DNA of 64,000 nucleotides, taken from positions 186,001-250,000 of the forward strand of contig NZ_CP048115.1 in assembly GCF_010093045.1 (NCBI RefSeq). Direction: 5' to 3'. Under the pieces are notes generated by a model. The model saw only the letters and a program-made list of their open reading frames with translations. It was not told where the DNA came from and searched no databases. The stretch comes from Mucilaginibacter sp. 14171R-50. Its GTDB lineage: Bacteria; Bacteroidota; Bacteroidia; Sphingobacteriales; Sphingobacteriaceae. How positions within the stretch are numbered: the first letter of the stretch is position 1; each line of letters opens with the position of its first letter. Position numbers and translations under genes: made by a program. Below are positions 1 through 8,430 of the stretch, piece by piece.

Positions 1-449
1 TCCACATATTCCTTTTCGGTCATTTCGCGGTTAAAGCCGGCTATCAGGCTGCTGCCCGGGTCGGCTTCTATCACGTACCACATTTCGGTTTTACCAAACG
101 AGTTATGGCGTTTTTTGGCCAGTTCGTCGTTAGGATGAACCTGTACGCTCAGGTCATCATTCGCATCAATAAATTTAACCAGCAAGGGGAATATGTTACC
201 AAAGTGCTTGTAAACCTTCTCACCTACCAATTCGCCCTGGTATTTTTCCAGCAAGTCGGCAAGCGACTGTCCCTTTAGCTCTCCGCTATCTACAACCGAA
301 ACATCCGACTTTACGCCCGAGATCTCCCAGGTTTCGCCGCAGTTTGGCAAATTGCCAATGTTTTTATGCAGGTAAGTTTCAATCTTATGGCCTCCCCATA
401 TTTTATCTTTAAATATGGTTTTAAATTTTAGCGGATATAATGCTGACAT
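1..449 (-). CDS. manA: Mannose-6-phosphate isomerase, class I (partial, 3' end outside window)
   Basis: Only the first 149 or so codons lie in the window; the gene runs off the left edge. The product interconverts fructose-6-phosphate and mannose-6-phosphate, feeding mannose into glycolysis or supplying GDP-mannose for glycans. The visible N-terminus reads MSALYPLKFKTIFKDKIWGG, typical of the short (about 320 aa) bacterial class I enzymes, and a later QVHP motif holds zinc-ligand residues of the cupin fold, followed by KTEMWYVI. The ATG at 449 is the only good start. Family assignment is by recognition of these motifs; substrate is inferred from the family. Confidence 0.85.
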   Translation of the reverse strand, partial: MSALYPLKFKTIFKDKIWGGHKIETYLHKNIGNLPNCGETWEISGVKSDVSVVDSGELKGQSLADLLEKYQGELVGEKVYKHFGNIFPLLVKFIDANDDLSVQVHPNDELAKKRHNSFGKTEMWYVIEADPGSSLIAGFNREMTEKEYV

Positions 450-503
450 GGTAGTATATATTAATGCGGCTAAGTTAGGGATTTTGAAGGAGCAAAAATA
501 GAA

Positions 504-560
504 GTGTTCACGTTCACTGTCGTGAACACCCGTGAACGCTCGTGAACACTTCATAGTCAA
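504..560. repeat. Dispersed GTGAACAC repeat, copy A
   Basis: A 57-base element built from the word GTGAACAC. It contains a perfect 9-bp stem, GTGTTCACG pairing with CGTGAACAC, around an 8-base loop, followed by two more GTGAAC words. A second copy in the same orientation lies at 59622-59678 with the same stem and a different loop. It sits between the manA start and the icd end. Confidence 0.75.
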
Positions 561-570
561 GCGTTTAAAA

Positions 571-600
571 ATAGTGGTGACACAACGGCGTCACTACTAT
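571..600. other. Stem-loop upstream of manA
   Basis: ATAGTGGTGAC at 571-581 pairs with GTCACTACTAT at 590-600 (one G-T wobble) around an 8-base loop. No T-run follows on either strand, so it is not a classical terminator. It lies in the stretch between icd and manA that would be the manA upstream region. Function unknown. Confidence 0.45.
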
Positions 601-615
601 TCGAAAAATAAGGCA

Positions 616-643
616 TAAAAAAACCTGCTCTAAAAGAGCAGGC
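616..643 (-). terminator. Rho-independent terminator of icd
   Basis: CCTGCTC (624-630) pairs with GAGCAGG (636-642) around a 5-base loop. On the minus strand the hairpin is followed by a run of eight T. It begins about 22 bases past the icd stop codon. Confidence 0.85.
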
Positions 644-664
644 TTCATACTTTTATCGGGCTTT

Positions 665-1894
665 TTACTTACCCAACTTCGCTTTTAAATTCTCGTTAAT
701 AGCTTCCAAAAATTCTTCGGTGTACAGGTAATCGGTACCATGCTCAACCTTTGGTTTTATGGTGATAGCCAAATCTTTGGTCATTTTGCCGCTTTCTACC
801 GTTTCAATGCAAACTTCCTCTAAAGTTTTGCAGAAGTTAACCAGTTCCTGGTTATTATCCAGCAATCCGCGGAACTCCAAACCGCGTGTCCATGCAAAGA
901 TAGAAGCGATAGGGTTGGTTGAGGTCGGGCGGCCTGCCTGGTGCTCGCGATAGTGGCGTGTTACCGTACCGTGCGCGGCTTCGGCTTCCATTACGGTGCC
1001 ATCTGGCGTAACCAGCGTAGACGTCATTAATCCTAACGAGCCAAAGCCCTGTGCAACCGTATCAGATTGTACGTCGCCATCGTAGTTTTTACAAGCCCAA
1101 ACAAAGTTACCATTCCATTTAAGGGCCGATGCAACCATGTCGTCAATTAAGCGGTGCTCGTAAGTGATACCTGCTTCAGTAAACTTGGTTTTATAATCGG
1201 CCTGGTATATCTCTTCAAATATATCTTTAAAACGCCCGTCGTATTTTTTAAGGATGGTGTTTTTGGTAGACAGGTATAAAGGCCAGCCTTTCATCAGCGC
1301 CTGGTTAAAACAGGCATGTGCAAACCCACGGATAGATTCGTCGGTATTGTACATAGTAAGGGCAACGCCATCACCTTTAAAGTTATATACTTCAAATGAC
1401 TGCTCTGTACCCCCATCTTCGGGCGTAAACGTTACTGTTAGTTTACCTTTTCCTTTGGTTACAAAATCAGTAGCCCGGTACTGATCGCCAAAAGCGTGGC
1501 GGCCAATGCATATTGGAGCTGTCCAGTTAGGTACCAGGCGGGGTACGTTTGCCATAACGATAGGCTCGCGGAAAACCGTGCCATCTAAGATATTACGAAT
1601 AGTTCCGTTTGGCGACTTCCACATTTGTTTAAGGTTGAACTCCTTTACACGCTGCTCGTCAGGCGTAATGGTAGCACACTTTATACCTACGCCATATTTT
1701 AAAATAGCATGAGCGGCATCAACAGTAACCTGGTCATCGGTTTCATCACGGTATTCGATACCTAAGTCGTAATATTTTATATCCAGGTCAAGGTAAGGGA
1801 TGATCAGTTTATCTTTTATGAACTTCCAGATTATGCGGGTCATTTCATCGCCATCCAGTTCTACTACCGGGTTTTCTACTTTAATTTTTGACAT
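665..1894 (-). CDS. icd: NADP-dependent isocitrate dehydrogenase (eukaryote-like, type II)
   Basis: A 409-aa enzyme that oxidatively decarboxylates isocitrate to 2-oxoglutarate with NADP in the TCA cycle. The sequence follows the homodimeric eukaryotic IDH1/IDH2 type and not the E. coli type: it opens with [18 protein letters not shown], has the KCATITPDE and [20 protein letters not shown] blocks that hold substrate-binding residues, and later DDMVASALK and [15 protein letters not shown]. The length matches the family. The ATG at 1894 places the conserved N-terminus correctly. It is monocistronic, with its own terminator and a likely promoter at 1929-1936. Confidence 0.97.
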   Translation of the reverse strand: MSKIKVENPVVELDGDEMTRIIWKFIKDKLIIPYLDLDIKYYDLGIEYRDETDDQVTVDAAHAILKYGVGIKCATITPDEQRVKEFNLKQMWKSPNGTIRNILDGTVFREPIVMANVPRLVPNWTAPICIGRHAFGDQYRATDFVTKGKGKLTVTFTPEDGGTEQSFEVYNFKGDGVALTMYNTDESIRGFAHACFNQALMKGWPLYLSTKNTILKKYDGRFKDIFEEIYQADYKTKFTEAGITYEHRLIDDMVASALKWNGNFVWACKNYDGDVQSDTVAQGFGSLGLMTSTLVTPDGTVMEAEAAHGTVTRHYREHQAGRPTSTNPIASIFAWTRGLEFRGLLDNNQELVNFCKTLEEVCIETVESGKMTKDLAITIKPKVEHGTDYLYTEEFLEAINENLKAKLGK

Positions 1895-1928
1895 ACCTGA
1901 TTTATGATAATTTTTTATTAAACGGCTT

Positions 1929-1936
1929 CAAACTTA
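1929..1936 (-). promoter_or_regulatory. Candidate icd promoter, -7 box
   Basis: On the minus strand the sequence reads TAAGTTTG, a perfect match to the Bacteroidota -7 consensus TAnnTTTG, about 34 bases before the icd ATG. No clear TTTG -33 element is seen at 17-23 bases upstream, so this stays tentative. Confidence 0.45.
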
Positions 1937-2093
1937 CATTTTTATTTGCAAAAACATACGCCCATTAAATTACATTTCCATCTGCACAAACAATAATATA
2001 GCGTATAATTTGCGTTCATTAAAATACTATCGCCAGCGTTTCGTTTTTGTTAGCAAGTACAATTTATTTGACGTTTTTGTTGCTATTTAAAAG

Positions 2094-2127
2094 TTTGATG
2101 CTACTTTTATAAAAATTTATACATCTG
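2094..2127 (+). promoter_or_regulatory. Candidate promoter of the 2154 gene
   Basis: TTTG at 2094-2097 and TACATCTG at 2120-2127 (one mismatch to TAnnTTTG) are 22 bases apart, within the range for a Bacteroidota housekeeping promoter. The predicted transcript would have a leader of about 20 bases. Confidence 0.45.
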
Positions 2128-2153
2128 CTTTTTAGCCTATTATTGCCTTACAT

Positions 2154-2864
2154 ATGATAAAGTTGCTTACTAAAACAACGTTTTTTACCCTATTATTATC
2201 CTCAATTACACTTATATCAAAGGCGCAGGTGGGCTACGATTATGCTCAATATGATATTGGTTTTGGGGGCAGCGTAAATCAGTTATACGGCGACGCAGAG
2301 TCCTTAAAATCTACAGTAGCGGCAAACGTTAGCTTTATTTATAATCAAACACCATTTGTTAACTACCTGGTTGAATTACAAAATGGCACTCTAGAAGGCG
2401 GAAACCGGAAATCGAAATCGGGCAGGTACTTTAAAAACGGATATACATCAATATTATTCAGAGGGCAACTGCAAGCCGGCGAATTAATAGATTATTCGGG
2501 CGGCGGGTTGATGAATATAGCTAAGAACTTTTATTTGTCTACGGGATTTGGCTACATTTTCAACAAAATAGACGAGAAAAATATCAACCGTATATCAAAC
2601 ACGACACCCGAATTTACTACCGCGGGGTTAAACAAAAGTAACGAGTTATACATACCGGCCCGGATAGGTTACGAGTTTAAGATATTTAACAAGTATAATC
2701 AACCGTCTATAAAAATAGACCTGGCTTACCAGTTTAACATGGACCTTACAGATAACATGGACGGTTTCACTGCCGGGAGTAGCAACGATAAACTGGTACA
2801 ATACTCGTTAGGTGTCAAATTCGCACTTGGCGATGTGATATCGTACCGTAAGTCTATAAATTAA
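2154..2864 (+). CDS. Secreted outer-membrane-like protein of unknown function
   Basis: 236 aa. The first 25 residues form a signal peptide ending in the typical Bacteroidota cleavage context SKAQ. The rest is rich in alternating aromatic and glycine residues (for example FGGSVNQLYGD, GFGYIF, ARIGYEFKIF) and ends with a YSLGVKFALGD-like strand, a pattern expected of a small outer-membrane beta-barrel. No catalytic motif is visible and I do not recognise a named family. It stands alone after its own candidate promoter, divergent from icd. A structural or adhesin role is possible but not shown. Confidence 0.6.
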   Translation: MIKLLTKTTFFTLLLSSITLISKAQVGYDYAQYDIGFGGSVNQLYGDAESLKSTVAANVSFIYNQTPFVNYLVELQNGTLEGGNRKSKSGRYFKNGYTSILFRGQLQAGELIDYSGGGLMNIAKNFYLSTGFGYIFNKIDEKNINRISNTTPEFTTAGLNKSNELYIPARIGYEFKIFNKYNQPSIKIDLAYQFNMDLTDNMDGFTAGSSNDKLVQYSLGVKFALGDVISYRKSIN

Positions 2865-2933
2865 TTCGCAGCTATATTATAGCTACGTTACTTTTTGGCA
2901 GGATTTTAGTGTATATACGTAAAACTATAAGCT

Positions 2934-3368
2934 ATGATACCCGATAACCAAAACCAGGATTTTGTTACTGACCCAGAGGACAGGAACACCCCGCTAAACG
3001 ACGATATTAACGAAACCGGCGACGGCGAAAACCTTAACTACGACGAAAGCACCAATAGCTACGAATACGATGTAAAAGGTGACAATCCCGATTACGATCA
3101 TCCTGACCCGTATGATACCGCTGCAAAAGATGGCGAGGACTTCAACTCCACCTACGACGAAGCTAACCCATACGATACCAACGGTGAATATGATGCTAAC
3201 CGGTCGTTAGAAACCGATGCTGATACCCTGGGTATGCATATTGATACCGGGAAAATAGTAGAGCTTAACCCACGCGATGCAGCCCTGGCACATACACCCG
3301 AAGATGACCGGGATGATCTTGACGAAGAAGGTTATCCTAAAAACGACACACCGGATATTTTGAAGTAA
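2934..3368 (+). CDS. Highly acidic, probably disordered small protein
   Basis: 144 aa, of which about 30 percent are Asp or Glu (30 D, 13 E against about 9 K plus R). It has no signal peptide or membrane segment. Short motifs recur: YDE, PYDT, DNPDYD and NPYDTN, suggesting an internally repetitive, disordered chain. It is predicted cytoplasmic. It converges on dnaX, beyond which lies another acidic protein (5333-5626). The start ATG at 2934 is the first in frame. Function unknown; related proteins appear as conserved hypotheticals in this family by recollection only. Confidence 0.6.
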   Translation: MIPDNQNQDFVTDPEDRNTPLNDDINETGDGENLNYDESTNSYEYDVKGDNPDYDHPDPYDTAAKDGEDFNSTYDEANPYDTNGEYDANRSLETDADTLGMHIDTGKIVELNPRDAALAHTPEDDRDDLDEEGYPKNDTPDILK

Positions 3369-3433
3369 TAATTAAAAGCGAAGTATTGCGTATCTGCAAA
3401 TTTTGCCGGGAACGCGATGCTTCGCATCTTTTG

Positions 3434-5260
3434 TCAATCAAAATCAAGGTTAAATTTATTTTTCAGATCTATTAGCTGGGGGTTTTTGGCTGCCAGGTAC
3501 TGAAATTTCTCCATAGCCGTGTACGGCCTGCGGGCAACAGTTTGCTCATCTACACGTGCGTTAACCTCAATGCTGAAGTTTTTTAACGTGGTACGTAAAA
3601 AGTTAAGCAAATATGGCCGCTCGTCCCTAAAGGCAAGTTCCTGTACCTTGTTGGATACCGGCACCTCAAAAGCTTCGGGGCCTAAAACTATCGGCGTTAC
3701 CGAGGTAAATATGGTATATAAAGTAGCGGGTTTGCCTTCGGCCTTAAGTTTAGCGCCATGGTTGGTCCATAACTGTAAAAACTCATCTATGGTAAAAGGC
3801 TCTTTATCGGTACCTTTCAAGTAAGGGTCGTCTTCCTCTAACGCCGCTTCTTCAACCTGCTTACCCAAATCTTTTAACGAGGGTATTTTAACAGAAGTAG
3901 CCGCCGAATGCACGTTAGGGATAAAAACCTTTGGCTTATCAACAACGGGTTCTGCCTTTGCTTCGGCAGTCGGCATAGCCATTGACGGTGTAGCGGGCGA
4001 TGCAACGGATGGGGTTTTATTATAGGTAACCGGGTTGTCCCTTGCAACTCTTAATTCGTCGGTCGCTGCAGCCGGTGTACTATTTACTGAGGTATCAGGT
4101 TTTTTTTTTAACTCCCCGTTTGGGGCAGCAGCGTTTTCGCCCGCGGGCAGAGCAGCGAGGTTGAACACCGAGAGCAGGTTACTCATTTTAAGCAAGGCAA
4201 GTTCAACCTGCAAGCGCTGGTTTTTGCTTAGCTTATAACTGATATCACACTGGTTGGCAATATTCATGGCCGATAGCAAAAACGATACAGAGGCCGCCTG
4301 CGACTGCTGCAGGTAACGCGTCTTAATGGTTTCGCTAACTTCCAATAATTTTATGGTTGACGCATCCTTGCCCACCAGCAGGTTACGGAAATGTTCTGAC
4401 AGGCCGGAAATAAAGTGCGCCCCGTCAAACCCTTTACCTAATATCTCGTCGAACAGCAGCAGCGTGGCGGCGCCGTCCTCTGTTAAAAGCTTATCGGTTA
4501 TATTAAAGTAGTAATCGTAATCAAGGATATTAAGGTTATCAATTACTGTTTTGTAAGTAATATTCGCACCGCTAAAACTCACTATCTGATCAAACATAGA
4601 CAACGCATCGCGCAAGCCGCCATCGGCTTTTTGGGCAATTATATGCAGGCCGTCAGTTTCGTAAGCAATATTTTCCTTTTGCGCTATGCCTGCCAGGTGG
4701 CCGGCCATATCCTCTACCCTGATGCGGTTAAAATCAAATATCTGGCAGCGCGATAATATGGTTGGCAGTATCTTATGCTTCTCGGTAGTAGCTAATATAA
4801 AGATCGCATAGCTGGGTGGTTCTTCAAGCGTTTTCAGAAAGGCGTTAAAAGCGGCCTGCGACAGCATGTGCACCTCGTCGATAATATAAACTTTGTAGCG
4901 GGCAGCTTGTGGCGGAATGCGTACCTGTTCTATCAAACTGCGGATATCATCAACCGAGTTGTTCGATGCCGCATCAAGCTCATGTACGTTAAACGAGTTT
5001 CCGTTCATAAACGCGCGGCAGCTATCGCACTCACCGCAGGCTTCGCCATTGGGTTGTAAATTGGTACAGTTAATGGTTTTTGCCAGTATGCGCGCACAGG
5101 TTGTTTTACCCACCCCGCGTGGCCCGCAGAATAAAAATGCCTGCGCCAGCTGGTTATTCTTAATAGCGTTTTTTAACGTATTAGTTATATGTTGCTGACC
5201 TACAACGGTATCGAAAGTAGCCGGGCGGTATTTGCGTGCCGAAACAATGAAATTATCCAC
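3434..5260 (-). CDS. dnaX: DNA polymerase III subunit gamma/tau
   Basis: 608-aa clamp-loader ATPase that opens and loads the sliding clamp and, in the long form, ties polymerase cores to the helicase. Walker A GPRGVGKT is at residues 46-53, zinc ligands C65, C75, C78 and C81 form the usual small zinc module, Walker B IIDEVH is at 126-131 and the SRC arginine-finger motif is at 170-172. A Pro/Ala-rich linker (about 375-450) precedes a C-terminal tau-like domain. The start codon is GTG at 5260; the next residues (DNFIVSARKYRP) are the family's conserved start, which supports it. No programmed frameshift site for a gamma form was identified. Confidence 0.96.
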   Translation of the reverse strand: MDNFIVSARKYRPATFDTVVGQQHITNTLKNAIKNNQLAQAFLFCGPRGVGKTTCARILAKTINCTNLQPNGEACGECDSCRAFMNGNSFNVHELDAASNNSVDDIRSLIEQVRIPPQAARYKVYIIDEVHMLSQAAFNAFLKTLEEPPSYAIFILATTEKHKILPTILSRCQIFDFNRIRVEDMAGHLAGIAQKENIAYETDGLHIIAQKADGGLRDALSMFDQIVSFSGANITYKTVIDNLNILDYDYYFNITDKLLTEDGAATLLLFDEILGKGFDGAHFISGLSEHFRNLLVGKDASTIKLLEVSETIKTRYLQQSQAASVSFLLSAMNIANQCDISYKLSKNQRLQVELALLKMSNLLSVFNLAALPAGENAAAPNGELKKKPDTSVNSTPAAATDELRVARDNPVTYNKTPSVASPATPSMAMPTAEAKAEPVVDKPKVFIPNVHSAATSVKIPSLKDLGKQVEEAALEEDDPYLKGTDKEPFTIDEFLQLWTNHGAKLKAEGKPATLYTIFTSVTPIVLGPEAFEVPVSNKVQELAFRDERPYLLNFLRTTLKNFSIEVNARVDEQTVARRPYTAMEKFQYLAAKNPQLIDLKNKFNLDFD

Positions 5261-5261
5261 A
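5253..5261. promoter_or_regulatory. Perfect DnaA box over the dnaX start codon
   Basis: TTATCCACA on the plus strand matches the DnaA-box consensus exactly and covers the GTG start of dnaX. A single box may be chance, and it also encodes the first codons, so binding is only a possibility. Confidence 0.3.
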
Positions 5262-5332
5262 GATGCTAAGGTAGCAACAATTGCTTTAAGTTAAAACCTC
5301 AAATAGGGATTGTGAATAAAATCAAACGCGTG

Positions 5333-5626
5333 CTATTGCAATTCCTCTTCGGGTAGGTGATCGTCATCCTCGGGGTCGGGTTCGCCAAGGTCATCATCAA
5401 CCTGTATTTCGTGCAGGTCATTGACAGACTCCGTCTGGTCGTCAAAATCCTCATCGTCCTCGTCGTTCCAATCGCCTTCCACCGGGTTCCCGGTATCTGT
5501 TGGTTCAAGGTTAAGGTCATCTGCAAAGTCCTCATGATGGTCCTGATTTACGCCCCCTGGCAATTGCATTGCCATTACAGCAAACCGAACATCATTAAAA
5601 TCGTAAGGGTGAAATATATAATTCAT
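5333..5626 (-). CDS. Very acidic small protein upstream of dnaX
   Basis: 97 aa. The first 25 residues (MNYIFHPYDFNDVRFAVMAM) look folded, while the rest is a run of acidic sequence with about 35 percent Asp plus Glu overall and stretches such as NDEDDEDFDD. It has no signal peptide. It ends 72 bases before the dnaX start on the same strand, so cotranscription with dnaX is likely. Such acidic tails are seen in DNA mimics and in disordered linkers, but no family is recognised and no function is claimed. Confidence 0.6.
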   Translation of the reverse strand: MNYIFHPYDFNDVRFAVMAMQLPGGVNQDHHEDFADDLNLEPTDTGNPVEGDWNDEDDEDFDDQTESVNDLHEIQVDDDLGEPDPEDDDHLPEEELQ

Positions 5627-5722
5627 GGCGATGTTTTTATTATACAGTCAAAGAACATGCCATAGGTGATATTTAAAGCGCTTTAGCCCCGGCAAATATG
5701 CCTTAAAATACAACTCATATCG

Positions 5723-5754
5723 TTTGCTTTATATATTATTTATACCTACATTTG
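5723..5754 (+). promoter_or_regulatory. Promoter of the rpsF operon
   Basis: TTTG at 5723-5726 and TACATTTG at 5747-5754 are separated by 20 bases, a full match to the Bacteroidota -33/-7 consensus. Transcription would start near 5759, leaving a leader of about 40 bases that opens CCC and has GGG at 5770-5772. Confidence 0.8.
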
Positions 5755-5798
5755 CAGCCCCGATATACAGGGATAAATAATTAAAAATCAAAATAATA

Positions 5799-6164
5799 AT
5801 GCAACAGTACGAAATCGTGATCGTTCTAACCCCGTTGTTATCAGATGAAACTGCTAAAGAGGCAATTGCCAAATACAGCAAAGTTTTAACTGATGGCGGA
5901 GCCGAAATTGTCCAGGAGGATAATTGGGGTTTGAGAAAATTAGCGTACCCTATTCAAAAGAAAACTACAGGGTACTATCACCTAACTGAATTCAAGGCTC
6001 CCGGTGATCTTATTAACAAACTGGAAGTTGAATTAAGGCGCGATGAGCGTGTGTTACGCTTCCTTACTATTGCTTTGGATAAACATGCCATAGCTTACAA
6101 CGACAAAAAACGCAGCGGTGCCTTTAACAAGAAGCCTGCAGCTAAAGTGGAGGAAAACAACTAA
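5799..6164 (+). CDS. rpsF: 30S ribosomal protein S6
   Basis: 121-aa primary-binding partner of S18 on the platform of the small subunit. It begins MQQYEIVIVLTPLLSDE and contains WGLRKLAYPIQKKTTGYYHL, the conserved S6 core, then a lysine-rich C-terminal tail as in other Bacteroidota. It is first in the operon rpsF-rpsR-rplI, directly behind a consensus promoter. The stop codon overlaps the rpsR start by one base (TAATG), implying coupled translation, fitting for two proteins that bind as a heterodimer. Confidence 0.98.
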   Translation: MQQYEIVIVLTPLLSDETAKEAIAKYSKVLTDGGAEIVQEDNWGLRKLAYPIQKKTTGYYHLTEFKAPGDLINKLEVELRRDERVLRFLTIALDKHAIAYNDKKRSGAFNKKPAAKVEENN

Positions 6165-6427
6165 TGGCAAACGACCAAATTAAATACGTTACCGCTCCAA
6201 AGGTGGAGGATAACCGTAAGAAATACTGCCGTTTTAAAAAGAATGGTATTAAGTATATCGATTACAAAGACGCTAACTTTTTACTAAAGTTTGTTAACGA
6301 CCAGGGTAAAGTGTTACCACGCCGTTTAACAGGTACTTCGTTGAAGTTTCAGCGTAAAGTGGCACAGGCCGTTAAGCGTGCCCGCCACATCGGTTTATTA
6401 CCTTATGTTACAGACTCATTAAAATAA
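6164..6427 (+). CDS. rpsR: 30S ribosomal protein S18
   Basis: 87-aa small-subunit protein that binds with S6. Its core reads KKYCRFKKNGIKYIDYKD and LPRRLTGTSLKFQRKVAQAV, the standard S18 signature, and RARHIGLLPYV ends the fold. The ATG shares its A with the rpsF stop codon. Sixteen bases separate it from rplI. Length is normal for the phylum. There is a single C, in KYCRF, and no zinc motif. Confidence 0.98.
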   Translation: MANDQIKYVTAPKVEDNRKKYCRFKKNGIKYIDYKDANFLLKFVNDQGKVLPRRLTGTSLKFQRKVAQAVKRARHIGLLPYVTDSLK

Positions 6428-6429
6428 TC

Positions 6430-6435
6430 GGAGGT
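6430..6435 (+). promoter_or_regulatory. Strong Shine-Dalgarno site of rplI
   Basis: GGAGGT lies 8 bases before the rplI ATG at 6444. Such sites are uncommon in Bacteroidota, and few others are seen in this window (see nrdA). Confidence 0.75.
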
Positions 6436-6443
6436 AAAAAGCA

Positions 6444-6887
6444 ATGGAAGTTATTTTAAAACAAGACGTAAAAAACCTCGGCGATAAAGACGATGTAGTG
6501 AATGTAAAGCCAGGTTATGGCCGCAACTTTCTTATCCCTAAAGGTTACGCAATATTAGCAACTGTAAGCGCTCGCAAAGTTTTAGCAGAAAACTTAAAGC
6601 AGGCACAGTTTAAACAAGAAAAAATACGCAAAGATGCAGATGCTATCGCCGCTAAATTAGAAGGTGTTAAACTTTCTATCGGCGCTAAAGCAGGCGAAAG
6701 CGGCAAAATCTTCGGTGCTATCAATACCATACAGGTAGCTGATGCCCTTAAAAAAGAAGGTTTTGAAGTTGACCGTCGTCGCATCACTTTTGACCAGGAG
6801 CCAAAATTTGTTGGTGATTACATCGCAATAGTTAACCTGCATAAAGAAGTTAAAGTTCAGGTTCCTTTCTCAGTTGTTGCTGAGTAA
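6444..6887 (+). CDS. rplI: 50S ribosomal protein L9
   Basis: 147-aa large-subunit protein with two domains joined by a long helix. The N-terminal domain shows MEVILKQDVKNLGDKDDVVN and KPGYGRNFLIPKGYA, the rRNA-binding signature. The central region (about 50-80) is Lys/Gln/Glu-rich helix, and the C-terminal domain includes GKIFGAINT. It is last in the rpsF operon, started from an unusually good Shine-Dalgarno site, and followed by a repeat phrase and a strong terminator. Confidence 0.98.
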   Translation: MEVILKQDVKNLGDKDDVVNVKPGYGRNFLIPKGYAILATVSARKVLAENLKQAQFKQEKIRKDADAIAAKLEGVKLSIGAKAGESGKIFGAINTIQVADALKKEGFEVDRRRITFDQEPKFVGDYIAIVNLHKEVKVQVPFSVVAE

Positions 6888-6892
6888 ATCGA

Positions 6893-6958
6893 TTCCGGAT
6901 TTTAGATTTACGATTTCGGATTTGAAATTAGGATTTAGAATTAGATATTGGAATTTTT
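6893..6958 (+). repeat. Phrase repeat, GGATTTAG/CGGATTT family
   Basis: After the rplI stop come 66 bases of variants of the words CGGATTT, GATTTACG and GGATTTAGAATT. The same vocabulary, in the same orientation relative to transcription, fills the murG-ftsW gap at 45484-45620. Confidence 0.65.
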
Positions 6959-6994
6959 AAAAAAGGTGTTTAGTTTAGGCTAAGCACCTTTTTT
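6959..6994 (+). terminator. Terminator of the rpsF-rpsR-rplI operon
   Basis: AAGGTGTTTAG (6963-6973) pairs with CTAAGCACCTT (6980-6990, one wobble) around a 6-base loop and runs into six T. An A-run before it would let it work on the other strand too. Confidence 0.85.
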
Positions 6995-7037
6995 GTTTAA
7001 TAAAGATTATACAGAGATTAGGGAGATTAAACATCAA

Positions 7038-7781
7038 ATGGCTAAAAAAGCAAACAACCGTAAAGGCGGCAGTAAAACAAAAGGATTTTTCAATAACGGT
7101 GTAGTAAGGCTGGTATTACGCATACTTAAACTTGCGGTTATTGTGTTTGTTGCTGCCAGCTTGTTTGGTGTATTGTTGTTCAAATTTGTAAACCCTCCAT
7201 TTACCTGGCTGATGATACAGCGCGGCTTTGAACGCAAAGCCGATGGTAAGGACTGGAAAATAGATAAGAAATGGGTTGCGTTTGATGATATTGCCGATAA
7301 CATGAAACGTGCCGCCGTGGCTGCGGAAGACCAAACCTTCCTGGAAAATCACGGGTTTGACTTTAAGGCCATCGAACGCGCTATTCAAAAAAACGCTAAA
7401 AGCAAAAAATTGATAGGCGGCAGCACCATTAGCCAGCAAACAGCCAAAAATGTTTTCCTGTATCCGGGCCGCTCGTTTGTGCGCAAAGGCTTCGAGGCAT
7501 GGTTTACCATACTGATAGAAACTTTCTGGAGTAAAAAGCGCATTATGGAGGTGTACCTTAACGTTATTGAAATGGGCGATGGTATTTACGGCATCGAAGC
7601 CGCATCGCAGGCGTATTTTCACAAACCGGCATCAAAGCTAACCAAACGGCAGGCGGCAGCTATTGCAGTTATATTTCCAAGCCCGCTTAAATGGAGCGCC
7701 ACCAGGCCAACGCGTTATTTAAAGCACCGGCAATACCTGATCATGAAAAACATGCGCAGGCTTGGCCCGCTCGAGTTTTAA
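7038..7781 (+). CDS. mtgA: Monofunctional biosynthetic peptidoglycan transglycosylase
   Basis: 247-aa GT51 enzyme that polymerises lipid II into glycan chains at the outer face of the inner membrane. A basic cytoplasmic tail is followed by one membrane segment (about 24-48). The catalytic glutamate is E97 in AAEDQTFLENHGFD, and GGSTISQQTAKNVFL is the second GT51 signature. There is no transpeptidase domain, so it is not a bifunctional PBP. The open frame extends upstream to a TTG at 6993, but that lies inside the previous terminator, so the ATG at 7038 is preferred. Confidence 0.95.
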   Translation: MAKKANNRKGGSKTKGFFNNGVVRLVLRILKLAVIVFVAASLFGVLLFKFVNPPFTWLMIQRGFERKADGKDWKIDKKWVAFDDIADNMKRAAVAAEDQTFLENHGFDFKAIERAIQKNAKSKKLIGGSTISQQTAKNVFLYPGRSFVRKGFEAWFTILIETFWSKKRIMEVYLNVIEMGDGIYGIEAASQAYFHKPASKLTKRQAAAIAVIFPSPLKWSATRPTRYLKHRQYLIMKNMRRLGPLEF

Positions 7782-7831
7782 TTATATTGGTTTGTACATA
7801 AAACCCTAAATCCGCCGTTATTACATCGTCT

Positions 7832-8428
7832 ATGTTAAAAAGATCATTAATAATTTTATCGATAGTTTTTGCCGCGTTTACAAGCCGTGCACAAACTGCC
7901 GATGATGTGTATAATCAATACCTTGATTTTAACCTGGCCCGCCTGCAAGGCGAAACTGATAAGGCGTTAACACTTGGCCAGGACCTGATCCCCAACGTGG
8001 ACAAACTGAAGGCCAACGCCCGGACAAACTTTTATTATGCCATTGGCAACCTGTTCGAGAACGACGGCCAGTCGGTAAAGGCCTTGGAATATTACGAGAA
8101 AGTTGCCGCGGCCGTGCCCGATTACTATGTGGTGCAGCGCGCGTTAGGCTACCTGTACATGAAGGATGTTACCGCCCTTGGTGATAAACTTAATGCTAAC
8201 AGGTCTAACAAAGACGAAGCCAAACGACTGACCAGCCTTTATACAGCAGCGGTAAAAAAGGCATTGCCCTGCCTGGAAAAAGCCCAGGCCTGCGACCCAA
8301 ACGACGATACCCTATCGCTTATTAAATCGCTTTATAAAAACATCAATGATGCACAGGGGGCAGCTACATTAAACGGCCGTTTAAAGGCCCTTTCCAAAAA
8401 CTGTATCGATCTGCTGGATGATAAATAG
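7832..8428 (+). CDS. Secreted TPR-like protein
   Basis: 198 aa with a signal peptide ending near AFTSRAQ (residue 21). The mature part is helical and contains at least one TPR-like pair, NARTNFYYAIGNLFENDGQS followed by VKALEYYEKVAAAVPDYYVV, then a Cys at PCLEKAQACDPND. TPR-type repeats mediate protein contacts, so a periplasmic scaffold role is plausible. It is 50 bases past mtgA on the same strand and ends 2 bases before the convergent gene's stop. No named family is recognised. Confidence 0.65.
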   Translation: MLKRSLIILSIVFAAFTSRAQTADDVYNQYLDFNLARLQGETDKALTLGQDLIPNVDKLKANARTNFYYAIGNLFENDGQSVKALEYYEKVAAAVPDYYVVQRALGYLYMKDVTALGDKLNANRSNKDEAKRLTSLYTAAVKKALPCLEKAQACDPNDDTLSLIKSLYKNINDAQGAATLNGRLKALSKNCIDLLDDK

Positions 8429-8430
8429 CC

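Noticed and set aside
6993..7037. TTG start of mtgA inside the terminator
   Set aside because: It overlaps the T-run of the rplI terminator; ATG 7038 gives a normal membrane-anchored enzyme.
7116..7622. 168-aa open frame antisense to mtgA
   Set aside because: Fully opposite to a well-supported gene with catalytic motifs; its own translation is unremarkable.
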